In this document: in pieces, positions 10,900 to 23,600 of the stretch | How the letters are laid out: every line of letters starts with the position of its first letter | Position numbering within the stretch: position 1 is the first letter of the stretch | From: Haliotis asinina | Lineage: Eukaryota > Mollusca > Gastropoda > Lepetellida > Haliotidae | Reading direction: 5' to 3' | DNA length: 64,000 bases | NCBI RefSeq assembly: GCF_037392515.1 | Contig: NC_090291.1 | Span: 832,501 to 896,500, forward strand | Made by a program: the position numbers and the translations under genes | The notes under the pieces: generated by a model | What the model saw: the letters and a program-made list of their open reading frames with translations, nothing else | Database searches by the model: none | What the model was told of the DNA's origin: nothing

Positions 10900-13160
10900 A
10901 GTGCCATGTCTACCATCTACAGTAGCGTGTCACATGTACCATCTACAGTAGCGTGTCACATGTATCATATAGAGTTGCCTGTCACATGTATCATCTACAG
11001 TAGCGTGTCACATGTATCATCTAGAGGTGCCTGTCACATGCACCATCTACAGTAGCGTGTCACATGTATCATCTAGAGTTGCCTGTCACATGTATCATCT
11101 ACAGTAGCAAGTCACATGTACCATCTACAGTAGTGTGCCACATGTACCATCTACAGTAGCCAGTCACATGTGTCATCTACAGTAGTGTGTCACATGTACC
11201 ATCTACAGTAGCGTGTCACATGTGTCATCTACAGTAGCGTGTCACATGTACTATCTACAGTAGCGTGTCACATGTACCATCTACAGTAGCCAGTCATATG
11301 TACTATCTACAGTAGCGTGTCACATGTACCATCTACAGTAGCGTGCCACATGTGTCATCTACAGTAGCGTGTCACATGTACCATCTACAGTAGCCAGTCA
11401 CATGTACTATCTACAGTAGCGTGTCACATGTACCATCTACAGTAGCCAGTCACATGTGTCATCTACAGTAGCGTGTCACATGTACTATCTACAGTAGCGT
11501 GTCACATGTACCATCTACAGTAGCCAGTCATATGTACTATCTACAGTAGCGTGTCACATGTACCATCTACAGTAGCGTGCCACATGTGTCATCTACAGTA
11601 GCGTGTCACATGTACCATCTACAGTAGCCAGTCATATGTACTATCTACAGTAGCGTGTCACATGTACCATCTACAGTAGCGTGCCACATATGTCATCTAC
11701 AGTAGCGTGTCACATGTACCATCTACAGTATCCAGTTACATGTACTATCTACAGTAGCGTGTCACATGTACTATCTACAGTAGCGTGTCACATGTACCAT
11801 CTACAGTAGCCAGTCATATGTACTATCTACAGTAGCGTGTCACATGTACCATCTACAGTAGCGTGCCACATATGTCATCTACAGTAGCGTGTCACATGTA
11901 CCATTTACAGTAGCCAGTCACATGTACTATCTACAGTAGCGTGTCACATGTACCATCTACAGTAGCCAGTCACATGTGTCATCTACAGTAGCGTGTCACA
12001 TGTACTATCTACAGTAGCGTGTCACATGTACCATCTACAGTAGCCAGTCATATGTACTATGTACAGTAGCGTGTCACATGTACCATCTACAGTAGCGTGC
12101 CACATATGTCATCTACAGTAGCGTGTCACATGTACCATCTACAGTAGCCAGTTACATGTACCATCTACAGTATCGTGCCACATGTACCATCTACAGTAGC
12201 GTGTCACATGTGTCATCTAGAGTTGCCTGTCACATGTACCATCTACAGTAGCCAGTCACATGTACCATCTACAGTGGCGTGTCACATGTGTCATCTAGAG
12301 TTGCCTGTCACATGTACTATCTACAGTAGCCAGTCACATGTACCATCTACAGTAGCGTGTCACATGTGTCATCTCGAGTTGCCTGTCACATGTGTCATCT
12401 ACAGTAGCGTGCCACATGTACCATTTACAGTAGCGTGTCACATGTGTCATTTAGAGTTGCCTGTCACATGTACCATCTACAGTAGCCAGTCACATGTACC
12501 ATCTACAGTAGCGTGTCACATGTACCATTTACAGTAGCGTGCCACATATGTCATCTACAGTAGCGTGTCACATGTACCATCTACAGTAGCCAGTTACAAG
12601 TACCATCTACAGTATCGTGCCACATGTACCATCTACAGTAGCGTGTCACATGTGTCATCTAGAGTTGCCTGTCACATGTACCATCTACAGTAGCCAGTCA
12701 CATGTACCATCTACAGTGGCGTGTCACATGTGTCATCTAGAGTTGCCTGTCACATGTACTATCTACAGTAGCCAGTCACATGTACCATCTACAGTAGCGT
12801 GTCACATGTGTCATCTAGAGTTGCCTGCCACATGTGTCATCTACAGTAGCGTGTCACATGTACCATTTACAGTAGCGTGTCACATGTGTCATCTAGAGTT
12901 GCCTGTCACATGTACCATCTACAGTAGCCAGTCACATGTACCATCTACAGTAGCGTGTCACATGTACCATTTACAGTAGCGTGCCACATATGTCATCTAG
13001 AGTTACCTGTCACATGTACCATCTACAGTAGTACAGATACTTCTGCATCATGTACAGTAGCGTGTCATGTGTACCATCCGTGCGTGCTTGTCACATCTAT
13101 AATCTACAGAGGCTTGTCACATGTATCATGTACAGTAGCGTGCCATGTGTATCATCAACA
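10900..13160 (+). repeat. 26-bp minisatellite with higher-order structure (array 2 of 3)
   Basis: About 87 copies of a 26-base unit, CATCTACAGTAGCGTG plus TCACATGTAC. Recurrent variants are AGCCAGT for AGCGTGT and TAGAGTTGCCTG for TACAGTAGCGTG. Blocks of monomer variants are themselves repeated: 12175-12537 and 12617-12979 are near copies 442 bases (17 monomers) apart. This shows amplification of multi-monomer blocks. Confidence 0.96.
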
Positions 13161-13330
13161 GCAGGTACCATATCCAAACAATTGTTACATTTTCCAGATA
13201 CGAACAGTTGTCACGTGTGCAATTTCAAATAGATTAAATGCTGTGTACACAATGTAATGTAATGTGTTCCATGTACAGAAGCATGCTTTTCGTCATGAGT
13301 AGCTTTTCCCACGTGTACAGTCGACACATG

Positions 13331-13685
13331 CGTCTCCCGTACAGTGCACTTAAGCTTGTTGAATGTACCATCTACACATGCGTCTCTCGTACAATGCACT
13401 TAAGCTTGTTGAATGTACCATCTGCACATGCGTCTCTCGTACAATGCACTTAAGCTTGTTGAATGTACCATCTGCACATGCGTCTCTCGTACAATGCACT
13501 TAAGCTTGTTCAATGTACCATCTACACATGCGTCTCTCGTACAATGCACTTAAGCTTGTTGAATGTACCATCTGCACATGCGTCTCTCGTACAATGCACT
13601 TAAGCTTGTTGAATGTACCATCTGCACATGCGTCTCTCGTACAATGCACTTAAGCTTGTTCAATGTACCATCTACACATGCGAGT
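13331..13685 (+). repeat. 50-bp minisatellite (array 3 of 3)
   Basis: Seven nearly perfect 50-base units built from GAATGTACCATCTGCACATG, CGTCTCTCGTACAATG and CACTTAAGCTTGTT. Units differ mainly at TCTACAC or TCTGCAC and at GTTGAAT or GTTCAAT. High copy identity suggests recent expansion. The first unit (CCCGTACAGTG) is the most diverged. Confidence 0.96.
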
Positions 13686-14719
13686 CTTATGTACTAACCT
13701 ACGATGTTTGTCATGGCTGTCATCTACAGGTGTTTGTCTCTCGTACAATGTGCAGAAACTTGTCAAATGCACCAGGTGCTTGCTATGCGTTGTGCTTTGG
13801 TTTCCACGAGTTCATATCATAATATATATAAGTTAGCCATTACATCGCTCGTATATTATATATACACAATAATATATAGACTTTCCGTTTGTGAAGCTGG
13901 GAGAGTCTCAGGTCATGTGCAAAACTAACGGAGTATTGTCCCACAAGGGCAAGCGACAGCTGTTATACCAGCATTCTAAAGGTATCAGGCGATCAATAAA
14001 GTGTTGTTTTGCTTTGACAAGTTAGTCCCAGTTAAAAACCTCAGTACCGTGCTGTTCCATGTCGATTCTCAGGGCCTCTTATGTTACAGATGTATAAAGG
14101 ATACTAAACGACCCTCAGTGTAATACCATTTTTACTAATGATTTGGTATCGAACGAAAGCGAAAGTGTTACTTCACGGAAGCGAGTTTAGTACTCCTTTT
14201 ATTACGCGCCAACATAAATTGACAGAAACTATGGCGAACTTGTATAAAGTGTGAGGAGTCAAGCAAGGTCTAGTAAAATTGCGACAGCGACATTACCATT
14301 GTGACGTCCCAACATTGAACAATTTTGAAGTCATACGTCAAGCGATATTACACTAGTGCAGTATTGCCATAAAGATAATACACTGCAGTATCTTCAGCGG
14401 GCGAGTAATAATGGAAAATTAATTGTTGTAATATGTAAGCCTTTGACAAATGCTCCATGAAGGACATTCCCCTTGCTGTACGGTTGGCAAGAGGACATAG
14501 TTTGAGGGACGTCCTCTCTACAGGAAATCGATACTAGACCAGATGTTGTTCCTAATCAGTAGACCAAGTCCATGAATAATTATGAATAATTTCATGAATC
14601 ATTCGATACAATGAACATGCATATTTAAGTTAAATGGCGGTCACAGGCACATGCGCAGTCAGGATGATGCAGTTAACACACCAACAACCAACAGAACTAC
14701 AGGTGGATTGTCATAGTGG
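13686..14719. other. No recognisable feature
   Basis: Unique sequence between the 50-bp array and the hairpin at 14720. No reading frame of note. Confidence 0.6.
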
Positions 14720-14757
14720 AGATACTACCTGTAGCGCCATAGTATCAGGTAGTATCT
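14720..14757. other. Perfect 12-bp inverted repeat (hairpin)
   Basis: AGATACTACCTG is followed after 14 bases by its exact complement CAGGTAGTATCT. The stem is too short for a typical microRNA precursor. It could be a transposon-end remnant or a structured RNA or DNA site. Confidence 0.8.
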
Positions 14758-14761
14758 GTGT

Positions 14762-15055
14762 TGGATCACTCGTGTCATCGCTTCTATTGGCTCATTAAGG
14801 TTTCAGTTTCATCCTCGTGTGAGGCATAAAGGTTTTAACTTTGTGGGATTTTACATTTGATGGTCATCGTGGGCTTCATGTATAAGATATCCTTGTGGGT
14901 GATTAATATTTTGCTTGTGGGAAAGGAATATACAGAAATGAGCAACTGAAAACTGTTTATCAGGTGCACATGTAAATGTCCCCGTTAACTAAACGTTCGA
15001 TAATCGGATGGAGGCTTCACAACACTATCGGTCATATGAAAATGTGTTTTGTTTT
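14762..15055 (+). repeat. Local direct duplication, copy A
   Basis: Diverged direct copy of 15284-15650. Shared stretches include GGCATAAAGGTTTTAAC, ATATCCTTGTGGGTGATTAA, CTGAAAACTGTTTAT (TTGAAAACTG in copy B) and ATGAAAATGTTTT-like ends. Function unknown. Confidence 0.8.
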
Positions 15056-15283
15056 GTTTTATCTAAAGACAGTTCCGCCAATATTATCTCTCCAGCAAGC
15101 GTGTCATACCTGTGCTTGGTTTTGGAGACATGTTTACCATTAGCTTGAGTTCGTCAAGTTTAGCATCTGCAGGAGCTTTTCATATGTACCGTCGATTGGA
15201 CCGTGTTATATGTACCTCTGCATGGATTGTTTACGTGTGCCATTTACAGAAGCGTGCAGTGTACCTCGATAGCAGGTTGGATC

Positions 15284-15650
15284 ACTTCCAGTGGATCATT
15301 TAGGTCTCGGTTTTAATCCTTGTGTGTGGCATAAAGGTTTTAACCATGTCGGTGGTTTTGACTAATTTTCTCTTGGGCTACATGTATATAATATCCTTGT
15401 GGGTGATTAATATCTTGCCTGTGACACAGTTTGTGTGGGAAGGGATATATAGAAATGTGCACTTGAAAACTGTTTATAAATACTATCCATCTTGTGTGGA
15501 CCTTTTCCATCGTCCATCCCAGTCTGCTGTAGAAATATGTGACACACGTAAGTATAAATACACGCATCTGTGTGTAACTTCTCCGTTAGCGAAAAACGCG
15601 GTAAATGGATAGAATCTTGACAATACTTTCGGTCAAATGAAAATGTTTTC
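15284..15650 (+). repeat. Local direct duplication, copy B
   Basis: Second copy, about 520 bases downstream of copy A. It is longer because of extra sequence around 15480-15560. Sequence just before it (CATATGTACCGTC at 15180, GTGCCATTTACAGAAGCGTG at 15237) resembles eroded monomers of the 10.9-13.2 kb minisatellite, which suggests that array once reached further. Confidence 0.75.
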
Positions 15651-16551
15651 CGCTGCGCCATCATTTTGTGTCAACGTTTATTCAGAATACAGATATTGCT
15701 TTAATGCAGAAGTTTATTTTTCCAGGATTAAATCATCACAAGTTCAGAGTTCGCTTACTAAATATCGATGTAACGCTCACAATTTCAAAGCTGAAGCGAG
15801 ACGATTTACCCAAACTGTAAATGAAATAGATATCCAGTGTCCATTTTAGAAATAAGATAAAAATATCTGCCTTATTGTTACGACAACTTACCGTCAAGAC
15901 ATAAACTCCCCGTGTTACTTCGCACAGAAAATGTTGTCATTATATGAGGTAGTCCTTGTGTGTTCTACCACATAGTTTGATTGAGAAAAAATCAAGTTGC
16001 TAATAGGCGTTTATTGATTCTTATAATTTTCAAGTTTACAGGTTGCGCATTAATTCGCTGTTATAATTTTACACATGTTCTGTTAGCCTCAAAGCCACTT
16101 GTACAAATAAAAATATGTCTGTCTGCCTGCTTGCTTGCCTGCCTGTCTGTCTAGATTCGTGTGCCACAAAAATGTTAGTATTCTAAATACATTTTTCACT
16201 GATACAATAAACTCATGAAAACGAATATGGGAAAGTACAAGTGTTCATTTATTCTGTTCACGGTTAAACAAAGGAACAAATGTACTATCATGTGTCCCCT
16301 TTTTCTTTTCCCTGAGTATATCAGCAAGTATTTGTAAGGGAATAGAACGTTTCATGTCTGTGGACAGGTGTTCTTTTCATGTGATATTTGTTGTATATAT
16401 GTATGTGTGCAATGGTATTGATATTATCGTACATGATCATGAACACGTTGCGGTGCTGCCTTATGACTGGTGTTTTAAGAACATAATAAACATGTTTTCT
16501 TTAAAGTTTTGATATTATCTTGTTTTGTGGATGTTTAATCGTAACGTGCTG
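15651..16551. other. No gene; short TGCC/TGTC microsatellite
   Basis: Holds a small TCTGCCTGCTTGCT-type tetranucleotide run at about 16115-16152. Nothing else is recognised. Confidence 0.6.
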
Positions 16552-16617
16552 CTAAAGCAATGCCATTCTCTTCATGTCTTGTGAAATATTGGACACATCT
16601 ATTTCGTTTGATGGCGG

Positions 16618-16740
16618 GTTCGAATTTTTGCTGTTGGGATGTGACGACGTGTCAACCACGTCATCGAGCTTGACCACCCAATCAGGCCAGTCGCCTTTTA
16701 CTACAAGCATGGGTTGCTGATGTACAGTTCTAACCCTGAT
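16618..16740 (-). mobile_element. Gastropod-type SINE fragment
   Basis: Read on the minus strand, AGCAACCCATGCTTGTAG, AAAAGGCGACTGG, GATTGGGTGGTCAAGCTCG and GTGGTTGACACGTC match the body of the SINE copies at 45.3 and 53.6 kb. It lies inside a 130-codon open frame (16552-16944, minus). Confidence 0.8.
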
Positions 16741-17881
16741 CATCACGACTTTTTGTTTTAGGAAAGAAGAAGCTGTGGTGCTTCCATCAGCCTGGGGAAA
16801 ATTCTCAGACTTTTGTAGAATATCAATCGAAATGAGTTCAGTGAGTCTTGATATTTTCACTTTTGTTTGACTTTCGAAAAAAATACATGTTTGGAAATGT
16901 TGTAGAAATGCAGAAATTGCCATCATTCTGCACACCAGTATCACTTAATAATTATTATTGGGTTTTTAAAAGACATTGAATCGATTGATAAATTATTATA
17001 AACGTGTGCATTGTAAAGATTAGTTCAACATTTGTGTTTGTAAGGCTGAATACATAACTTCGATTGTTTTCTTGACAGGTTTTTATTTTCAAAATGCATT
17101 CATCTTCAGCACATAATTTGATTTTTCGTCACGATATTGCTGAAATATTCGTGATGTGGCGCTAAATATGTACCCACTGATACCAATATCCCGGCCGATG
17201 TGTTGTCACACCAGTTCTTAAAGGCATTAAAGGCAAAATACATTCTCATGTGTGCGCATAAAATTAGGAATAATTAGGTCAATTTGTTCTTTCAAATGTG
17301 TTTCAAACGTCAGAATTTAAATATGTCCATTACATTATCAGACACATAAAAATTTAAAAATCGAAAGTTTCAAATGCATCTTGTGTTCAGGTTTAGAATA
17401 TAAACGATGATCAGATATGCATTGAATACTGACGGAGCACAAGCAGAATCAATGAGCTGTGTGTCATTACATTTCCTTTCAGTCTGATGCAGTCCATGCT
17501 CATTAAAACCACATGAGACACAGAAGAAATACAAGAGCATTTAGCTAATTTCATCTGTTTCTCGAGCTGTATATCCACGAAGGGTTTGTAAACAAAGTCA
17601 CATCTCGCAATAATGTTCAGTTCCATTATGTCAGATGAATGTGTGTGTGCTAGTCGGGGAAACATTAGTCTTACTTTTAGCTTCATCATAGTAGAATATG
17701 ATCGAGCGAGACTGAGAGTCAAGCAGTAAATGCAAAAATGTTAAGTGTCATAATTATGGCAACTAAGATCTCTTTCCAGATGATATCTATATGCATAACG
17801 TAATGTAGCGTTCATAGAAACATACCGACAGAACAGTATGCTGTGCTTTCCATTACTTATTCCTGTAGTCAATTATCCGTT
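16741..17881. other. No recognisable gene
   Basis: AT-rich. A word resembling a SINE tail (ATATTGCTGAAATATTCGTG with GTGGCGCTAAA) occurs near 17130, but too little is left to define an element. Confidence 0.5.
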
Positions 17882-18192
17882 AACCCTTAGCTTAAAGCGT
17901 GCAGCCAACTCCAGTACAAGCCACCCCTTGGTAGAAAACATGCAGCCAACTCCAGTACAAGACACGCTCTTAGCTTAAAGCATGCAGCCAACTCCAGTAC
18001 AAGACACCCCTTGGTGGAAAACATGCAGTCAACTCCAGTACAAGACACCCCTTGGTGGAAAACATGCAGTCAACTCCAGTACAAGACACCCCCTTAGCTT
18101 AAAGCATGCAGTCAACCCCAATACAAGCCGCTCCCTTAGCTAAAAGCATGCAGCCAACTCCAGTACAAGCCACCCCCTTAGCTTAAAACATG
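17882..18192 (+). repeat. About 40-bp minisatellite
   Basis: About 7.5 copies of a 40-41 base unit with the constant part CATGCAGCCAACTCCAGTAC. The variable part is of two types, CTTAGCTTAAAG and CTTGGTGGAAAA, arranged irregularly. Confidence 0.93.
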
Positions 18193-18325
18193 GCGCGCCG
18201 AGAATCAACCGAATAACATAGAACCAATCATACATAAGTCGACTGATTAGTCTGGCTGACTGTTCAAAATTTGACGAATCGGGCCGTAACCGTTTTATAC
18301 AACCCCAGAAACCACTAAACAACCC

Positions 18326-18506
18326 CTTGGCGAGAGTCTGGGTTAGAACTTATCTTCACGAACCCATGCTTGTCGTAAGAGGCAAGTAATGGGATCAAGT
18401 GATCAGCCTCGGTGACTAGCTTGACACATATCATCTCATCCAACTGCGCGGATCCTTGCTCATACTGTTGATCAGTGGCTTATCTGGTCCAGACCCCGTT
18501 ACGAAA
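18326..18506 (+). mobile_element. Gastropod-type SINE, 3' truncated
   Basis: Contains the family words ACCCATGCTTGTCGTAAGAG, GGGATCAAGTGATCAGCCTC, TTGACACATATCATC and GTTGATCAGTGG, then TCTGGTCCAGAC. The usual GTAAAACTAAACTCACTC tail is missing. Confidence 0.85.
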
Positions 18507-20508
18507 GAATATATGAATACGTAATGGTTGCAACAGTACGAGCGACAATTTTGTGCAATGCGTAATGATCTGAAATTTCAAGGACACGATGAATGCAACG
18601 TCGCAAAAAACAAATGCTGTATATGTTTCTAAAAACGTCACCTTCATCGTAAAATGGAAAGCATTACATTAGCAACAATAATAGGAAAGAAAAAAACAAG
18701 ACATTGTAATCATTACTTCATCAATGATAAATACTCTTGAAGAAAGGCAAAGACATATATCTCCCAAGAATCTGAATCTGCTTTGCTTAGCACAGCACTA
18801 AGCAACATTCCAAAAAAATTTAGTTTGGTTATGTTTTAAGATAATATATCCATTATCCGTTGATCCTATTTTCACCTCTATATTTAATCCTGTTTTGCAG
18901 CAGTGCAGAGATAAAATACAGAACAATAATTTATGGATAACATCTTCTATATTGTTATATTTACATGTGGTCCTGCCGTGTGATAATGTGATACCTATTG
19001 ACCTATGATGGTAAAAACAGACATTTGATTGGTTTATATCAGGCACATATAATAGTAAAACCACTTGGACCACCTCACAAAGGTTCCCCTGGTGCATTTT
19101 TTTGTGTCTGGGGTAAGTACTCTTATGAACTGAGATCTGTTGTGGAAAATATATTGGATAATATGTAATATGCACGTGGACGCACAGCAAGAAATCTTAT
19201 CAGTTGAGATAAAAATAAACAAACAAACAACAACAACCATCGATGGAAGGAGTAACCGATCACACTTTCATTGGTCAAATTACTCTTATCTGGAACAGTG
19301 GATTTGACAAATGTTTATGTTAATCGATTTACTTGAACCGAATTGAACTTTATTTCCGTTCCGGCTGGGTTTTGCGGCATACTGAATACAAATGCCCTTC
19401 AAAGAAGTGAAAAGAATACAAACAAGTGTCCGTGTAAAAACAGCATCCCTTCCTCAAAGGACTGACCGTCAACAGGTAGACCGATTGGTCATCACTGTAA
19501 ATATCTTGGTTGTATTTTCACGAGAAAACTCATATTTCATACGTATAATGTTACCCTGTTAGAGGTGAGACAATAAGCACACGAGATGAGACATGTTATT
19601 ACTTCATATGTGTGCGTGTTTAAATTTGCCGGTCTATTTTTGACAATGTGTTGAAACCTCTGTGGTTCAGCAACAAATACAATATTAAACAGAAATATTC
19701 AAATTCTTTTAAACTATGATGCGATTCCAAGAATAAAGTGCAAAATTGCTCTTGCTATGTAAACACTGAACGTAATGCTAGGCTGTCCTGTACAGTGAGT
19801 TCGGAAGTTTCGAAACTAACCAGAAACTACATGCCCCCCAAAAGTGGCAGGTGTTTGCTTCACGTGCAGGCAATCCCTGCATTACATTCCTTCAATGTTC
19901 ATTTAGACATATGGACGTTTTTAAAAAGAATATATTCATGACGCCTTACACTATGGATATCTTGTACACGGTTCAAAGTAAATGTTGATGTTTCTGATAT
20001 AGAAAATATGCCAGTGCCTTTTGCCAGGACGCATCGTATATTCTGAACAGCGTCGATTTCAGTGTGCACGGCCATTTAAACATTATACATGTTGTGCTTC
20101 TGTCTTAACGTAGCGCTTGACGTTTGTCCTGTATACCTTTTCCCAGTAGGAATGATAAAGTGAAACGACAACAAGAGATGCTCGCCTGTATTAAAGCAGC
20201 ACACACCCCGGTACCTGTAGGCCGGTATCTTTCCCACATTGTCCACTCTATTAAATGCAGATACAACGTCTGTACAGGTGCGTCATTGAGTCATATAGCT
20301 TGTGAAATCATTTGCAAAAATATGAACGTGCAGTTTATGACTCAGCAAATTGATAGTCATATACGGTTTTCTCCGTCGTTTGTTTAAGTTACCTTTTTAT
20401 GAACGTCTGCCTTTCCATAGATTAGTCTCCTCGCTCTGCTGCTCAAGAAGGGCATAGACGGTTTGTTATTCAATAGCGTACAAGTGATGAGTGGGTCTAA
20501 CAAAGGCT
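18507..20508. other. 3' flank of the SLC6 gene
   Basis: No exon is recognised. On the minus strand this is downstream of the transporter stop codon, so it should include the 3' UTR. One reverse-strand AATAAA lies at about 19349-19354. Short frames at 18798-19240 (minus) are not supported. Confidence 0.4.
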
Positions 20509-20655
20509 TCATACAGGTTCTTCCCTTGTAAATATAAAACGTGCATTTTCCAGGACTGAGATTTTCTCTCCGAGCCACAAGTCATACTCGTCAGCCCTGA
20601 TACACTGTGTGGCAGTTTCCCATCCCGAATCAGGAGCTAATGATACCTTCATTCT
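20509..20655 (-). CDS. SLC6 exon 13: cytoplasmic C-terminus
   Basis: Residues 577-624 and stop. [15 protein letters not shown], then an acidic/aromatic tail ending REEPV. Acceptor CTTTTTACAG in phase 0. The tail ends in Pro-Val, which could be a weak PDZ-type C-terminus. Confidence 0.88.
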   Translation of the reverse strand, partial: RMKVSLAPDSGWETATQCIRADEYDLWLGEKISVLENARFIFTREEPV

Positions 20656-23600
20656 CTGTAAAAAGAAACACATATACCAGTGGTATACAATATTTAATGC
20701 AGAAATATGCTGGCTTTTTAGTTTTTGTCATATGCAGCTGCTAAGAGCATGGGTACTTACAGTTTTTTTGAAATTTATAAAGATAAACCAAAAGATTGTT
20801 GAATACCGCAGAGCATTGTGGATGTTGTATAAACTCACCAAACGGAACACATTTATTATTCACCGAATATATTTTCGTTAAAATAACATGCAGCACAGAA
20901 CTCGCTGAACTGTAACGTGTTTACCTCACGGAAGGAGCCTTGTTGTGTAGCAACTTTAATCACCATTGTAACTGGGATGGGCACCAATGAAACAATAGCG
21001 ATGAACCAACCAACCAAGACGGAGAAAGGTGGGTACATGTAGTGCCCGTATGAAGGTGATTTGAAGGTGATCAGTGTTACAATAAGGCCAGTCTGTGGAG
21101 AGACGTATTGAAACATATATGGCACACAAGTGAAATAATTGTATAGAAAAAAATTATACACACGCACGCACGCACGCACGCGCGCACACACACACACATT
21201 ATTAGTGAGTGCGTGCGTGAGTTCAGTTTAACGCCGCACTCAGCAATATTCCAACCATATGAGAACGGTCTGTATAATCGAGTCTGGACCAGACAATAAA
21301 ATGATCAACAGCAGCAGCATCGACCTACACGATTAGAATGTGTTGATATGTGTCACCATAGCGACCTTGATCACCCTATCCCGTTAGTCGACTTTAAGAC
21401 AAGGATAGATCGCTGAAGACCAATTCTAACCCCAACCTTCACATGTGAACTTACCAGAAGTAGCGCAGGTGTGACGAAGCTGCACAGTATTTTGTATATA
21501 ACAGGTGGTTGCCTGCCCATCATATATTCTACATCGACAGAAAACCGGCGGATTCCTTAAACGAACAATAAGAGTACATGGGAACATCATAAACAGTGTT
21601 GGAAATGTAGCAATAGATTAAAGCATAATAATTTTAATGTAAAGCGATAGGTGTCTTTGACTTATGTACCGATGAAGCTGGTTACATATAATTACCTCAT
21701 TCTACCTTTTGTTGACAAAAAAGACTTCAAAACCACACCTCTTGCGTCGTTCTTTTGTCACCCATTAAGGTTTTGAAAAATTGTATCCTTTTGTTACAGA
21801 TACCTTATCAGGTTTGTGCAGCTCCCTTGTTTTCCTGATCAAAATCACTTGTTTTATTGTGTCTTAGCATGGAGGATAACATGAGCTGAACAGGCAGGGG
21901 AGAGGGATACTTGGTCTACCATCTACACCTGATCTTGGGAGGCGAGTACTGGAGCAGCGTAGGTAGTAGTACAACCAGACTCACGCACATCCATCTCGCT
22001 TTCTCCCTATTCCACTCTAAAAATCACGTAGTCTGAATGGAGCATCCATGATAAACTACAGCATGGTATGGCAGGGCAGACCAGTTGACTTAGTGAAGCA
22101 TCCATGATAAACTACAGCATGGTATGGCAGGGCAGACCAGTTGACTGAGTGAGGCATCCATGATAAACTACAGCATGGTATGGCAGGGCAGACCAGTTGA
22201 CTTAGTGAGGCATCCATGATAAACTACAGCATGGTATGGCAAGGCAGACCAGTTGACTTAGTGAAGCATCCATGATAAACTACAGCATGGTATGGCAGGG
22301 CAGATCAGTTGACTGAGTGAGGCATCCATGATAAACTACAGCATGGTATGGCAGGGCAGACCAGTTGACTGAGTGAGGCATCCATGATAAACTACAGCAT
22401 GGTATGGCAGGGCAGACCAGTTGACTGAGTGAGGCATCCATGAAAAACTACAGCATGGTATGGCAAGGCAGACCAGTTGACGGAGTGAGGCAGTCATGAT
22501 AAACTACAGCATGGTATGGCAGGGCAGACCAGTTGACTTAGTGAGGCATCCATGATAAACTACAGCATGGTATAGCAGGGCAGACCAGTTGACTGAGTGA
22601 GGCGTCAATGATAAACTACAGCACGGTATGGCAGGGCAGACCAGTTGAGTTAGTGAAGCATCCATGATAAACTACAGCAGGGTATGGCAAGGCAGACCAG
22701 TTGACTGAGTGAGGCATCCATGATAAACTACAGCATGGTATAGCAGAGCAGACCAGTTGACTTAGTGAGGCATCCATGATAAACTACAGCATGGTATGGC
22801 AGGGCAGACCAGTTGACTGAGTGAGGCATCCATGATAAACTACAGCATGGTATGGCAAGGCAGACCAGTTGACGGAGTGAGGCAGTCATGATAAACTACA
22901 GCATGGTATGGCAGGGCAGACCAGTTGACTTAGTGAGGCATCCATGATAAACTACAGCATGGTATAGCAGGGCAGACCAGTTGACTGAGTGAGGCGTCAA
23001 TGATAAACTACAGCATGGTATGGCAGGGCAGACCAGTTGACTTAGTGAGGCATCCATGATAAACTACAGCATGGTATGGCAAGGCAGACCAGTTGACTTA
23101 GTGAAGCATCCATGATAACCTACAGCAGGGTATGGCAGGGCAGACCAGTTGACTTAGTGAAGCATCCATGATAAACTACAGCATGGTATGGCAAGGCAGA
23201 CCATTTGACTGAGTGAGGCATCCATGATAAACTACAGCATGGTATGGCAGGGCAGACCAGTTGACTTAGTGAAGCATCCATGATAAACTGCAGCATGGTA
23301 TGGCAAGGCAGACCAGTTGACTGAGTGAGGCATCCATGATAAACTACAGCATGGTATGGCAAGGCAGACCAGTTGACTTAGTGAAGCATCCATGATAAAC
23401 TACAGCATGGTATGGCAGGGCAGACCAGTTGACTGAGTGAAGCATCCATGATAAACTACAGCATGGTATGGCAAGGCAGACCAGTTGACTTAGTGAGGCA
23501 TCCATGATAAACTACAGCAGGGTATGGCAGGGCAGACCAGTTGACTTAGTGAAGCATCCATGATAAACTACAGCATGGTATGGCAGGGCAGACCAGTTGA

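Noticed and set aside
12175..12979. Two 120-codon + strand frames in the 26-bp array
   Set aside because: They are near copies produced by the higher-order repeat and have no splice or start context of their own.
10340..13685. CRISPR-like spacing of repeats
   Set aside because: Units are contiguous or near-contiguous with no unique spacers, and the genome is eukaryotic.
16552..16944. Last exon of the SLC6 transporter
   Set aside because: A better terminal exon at 20509-20655 follows exon 12 in phase with the family's C-tail motif, and this frame contains SINE sequence.
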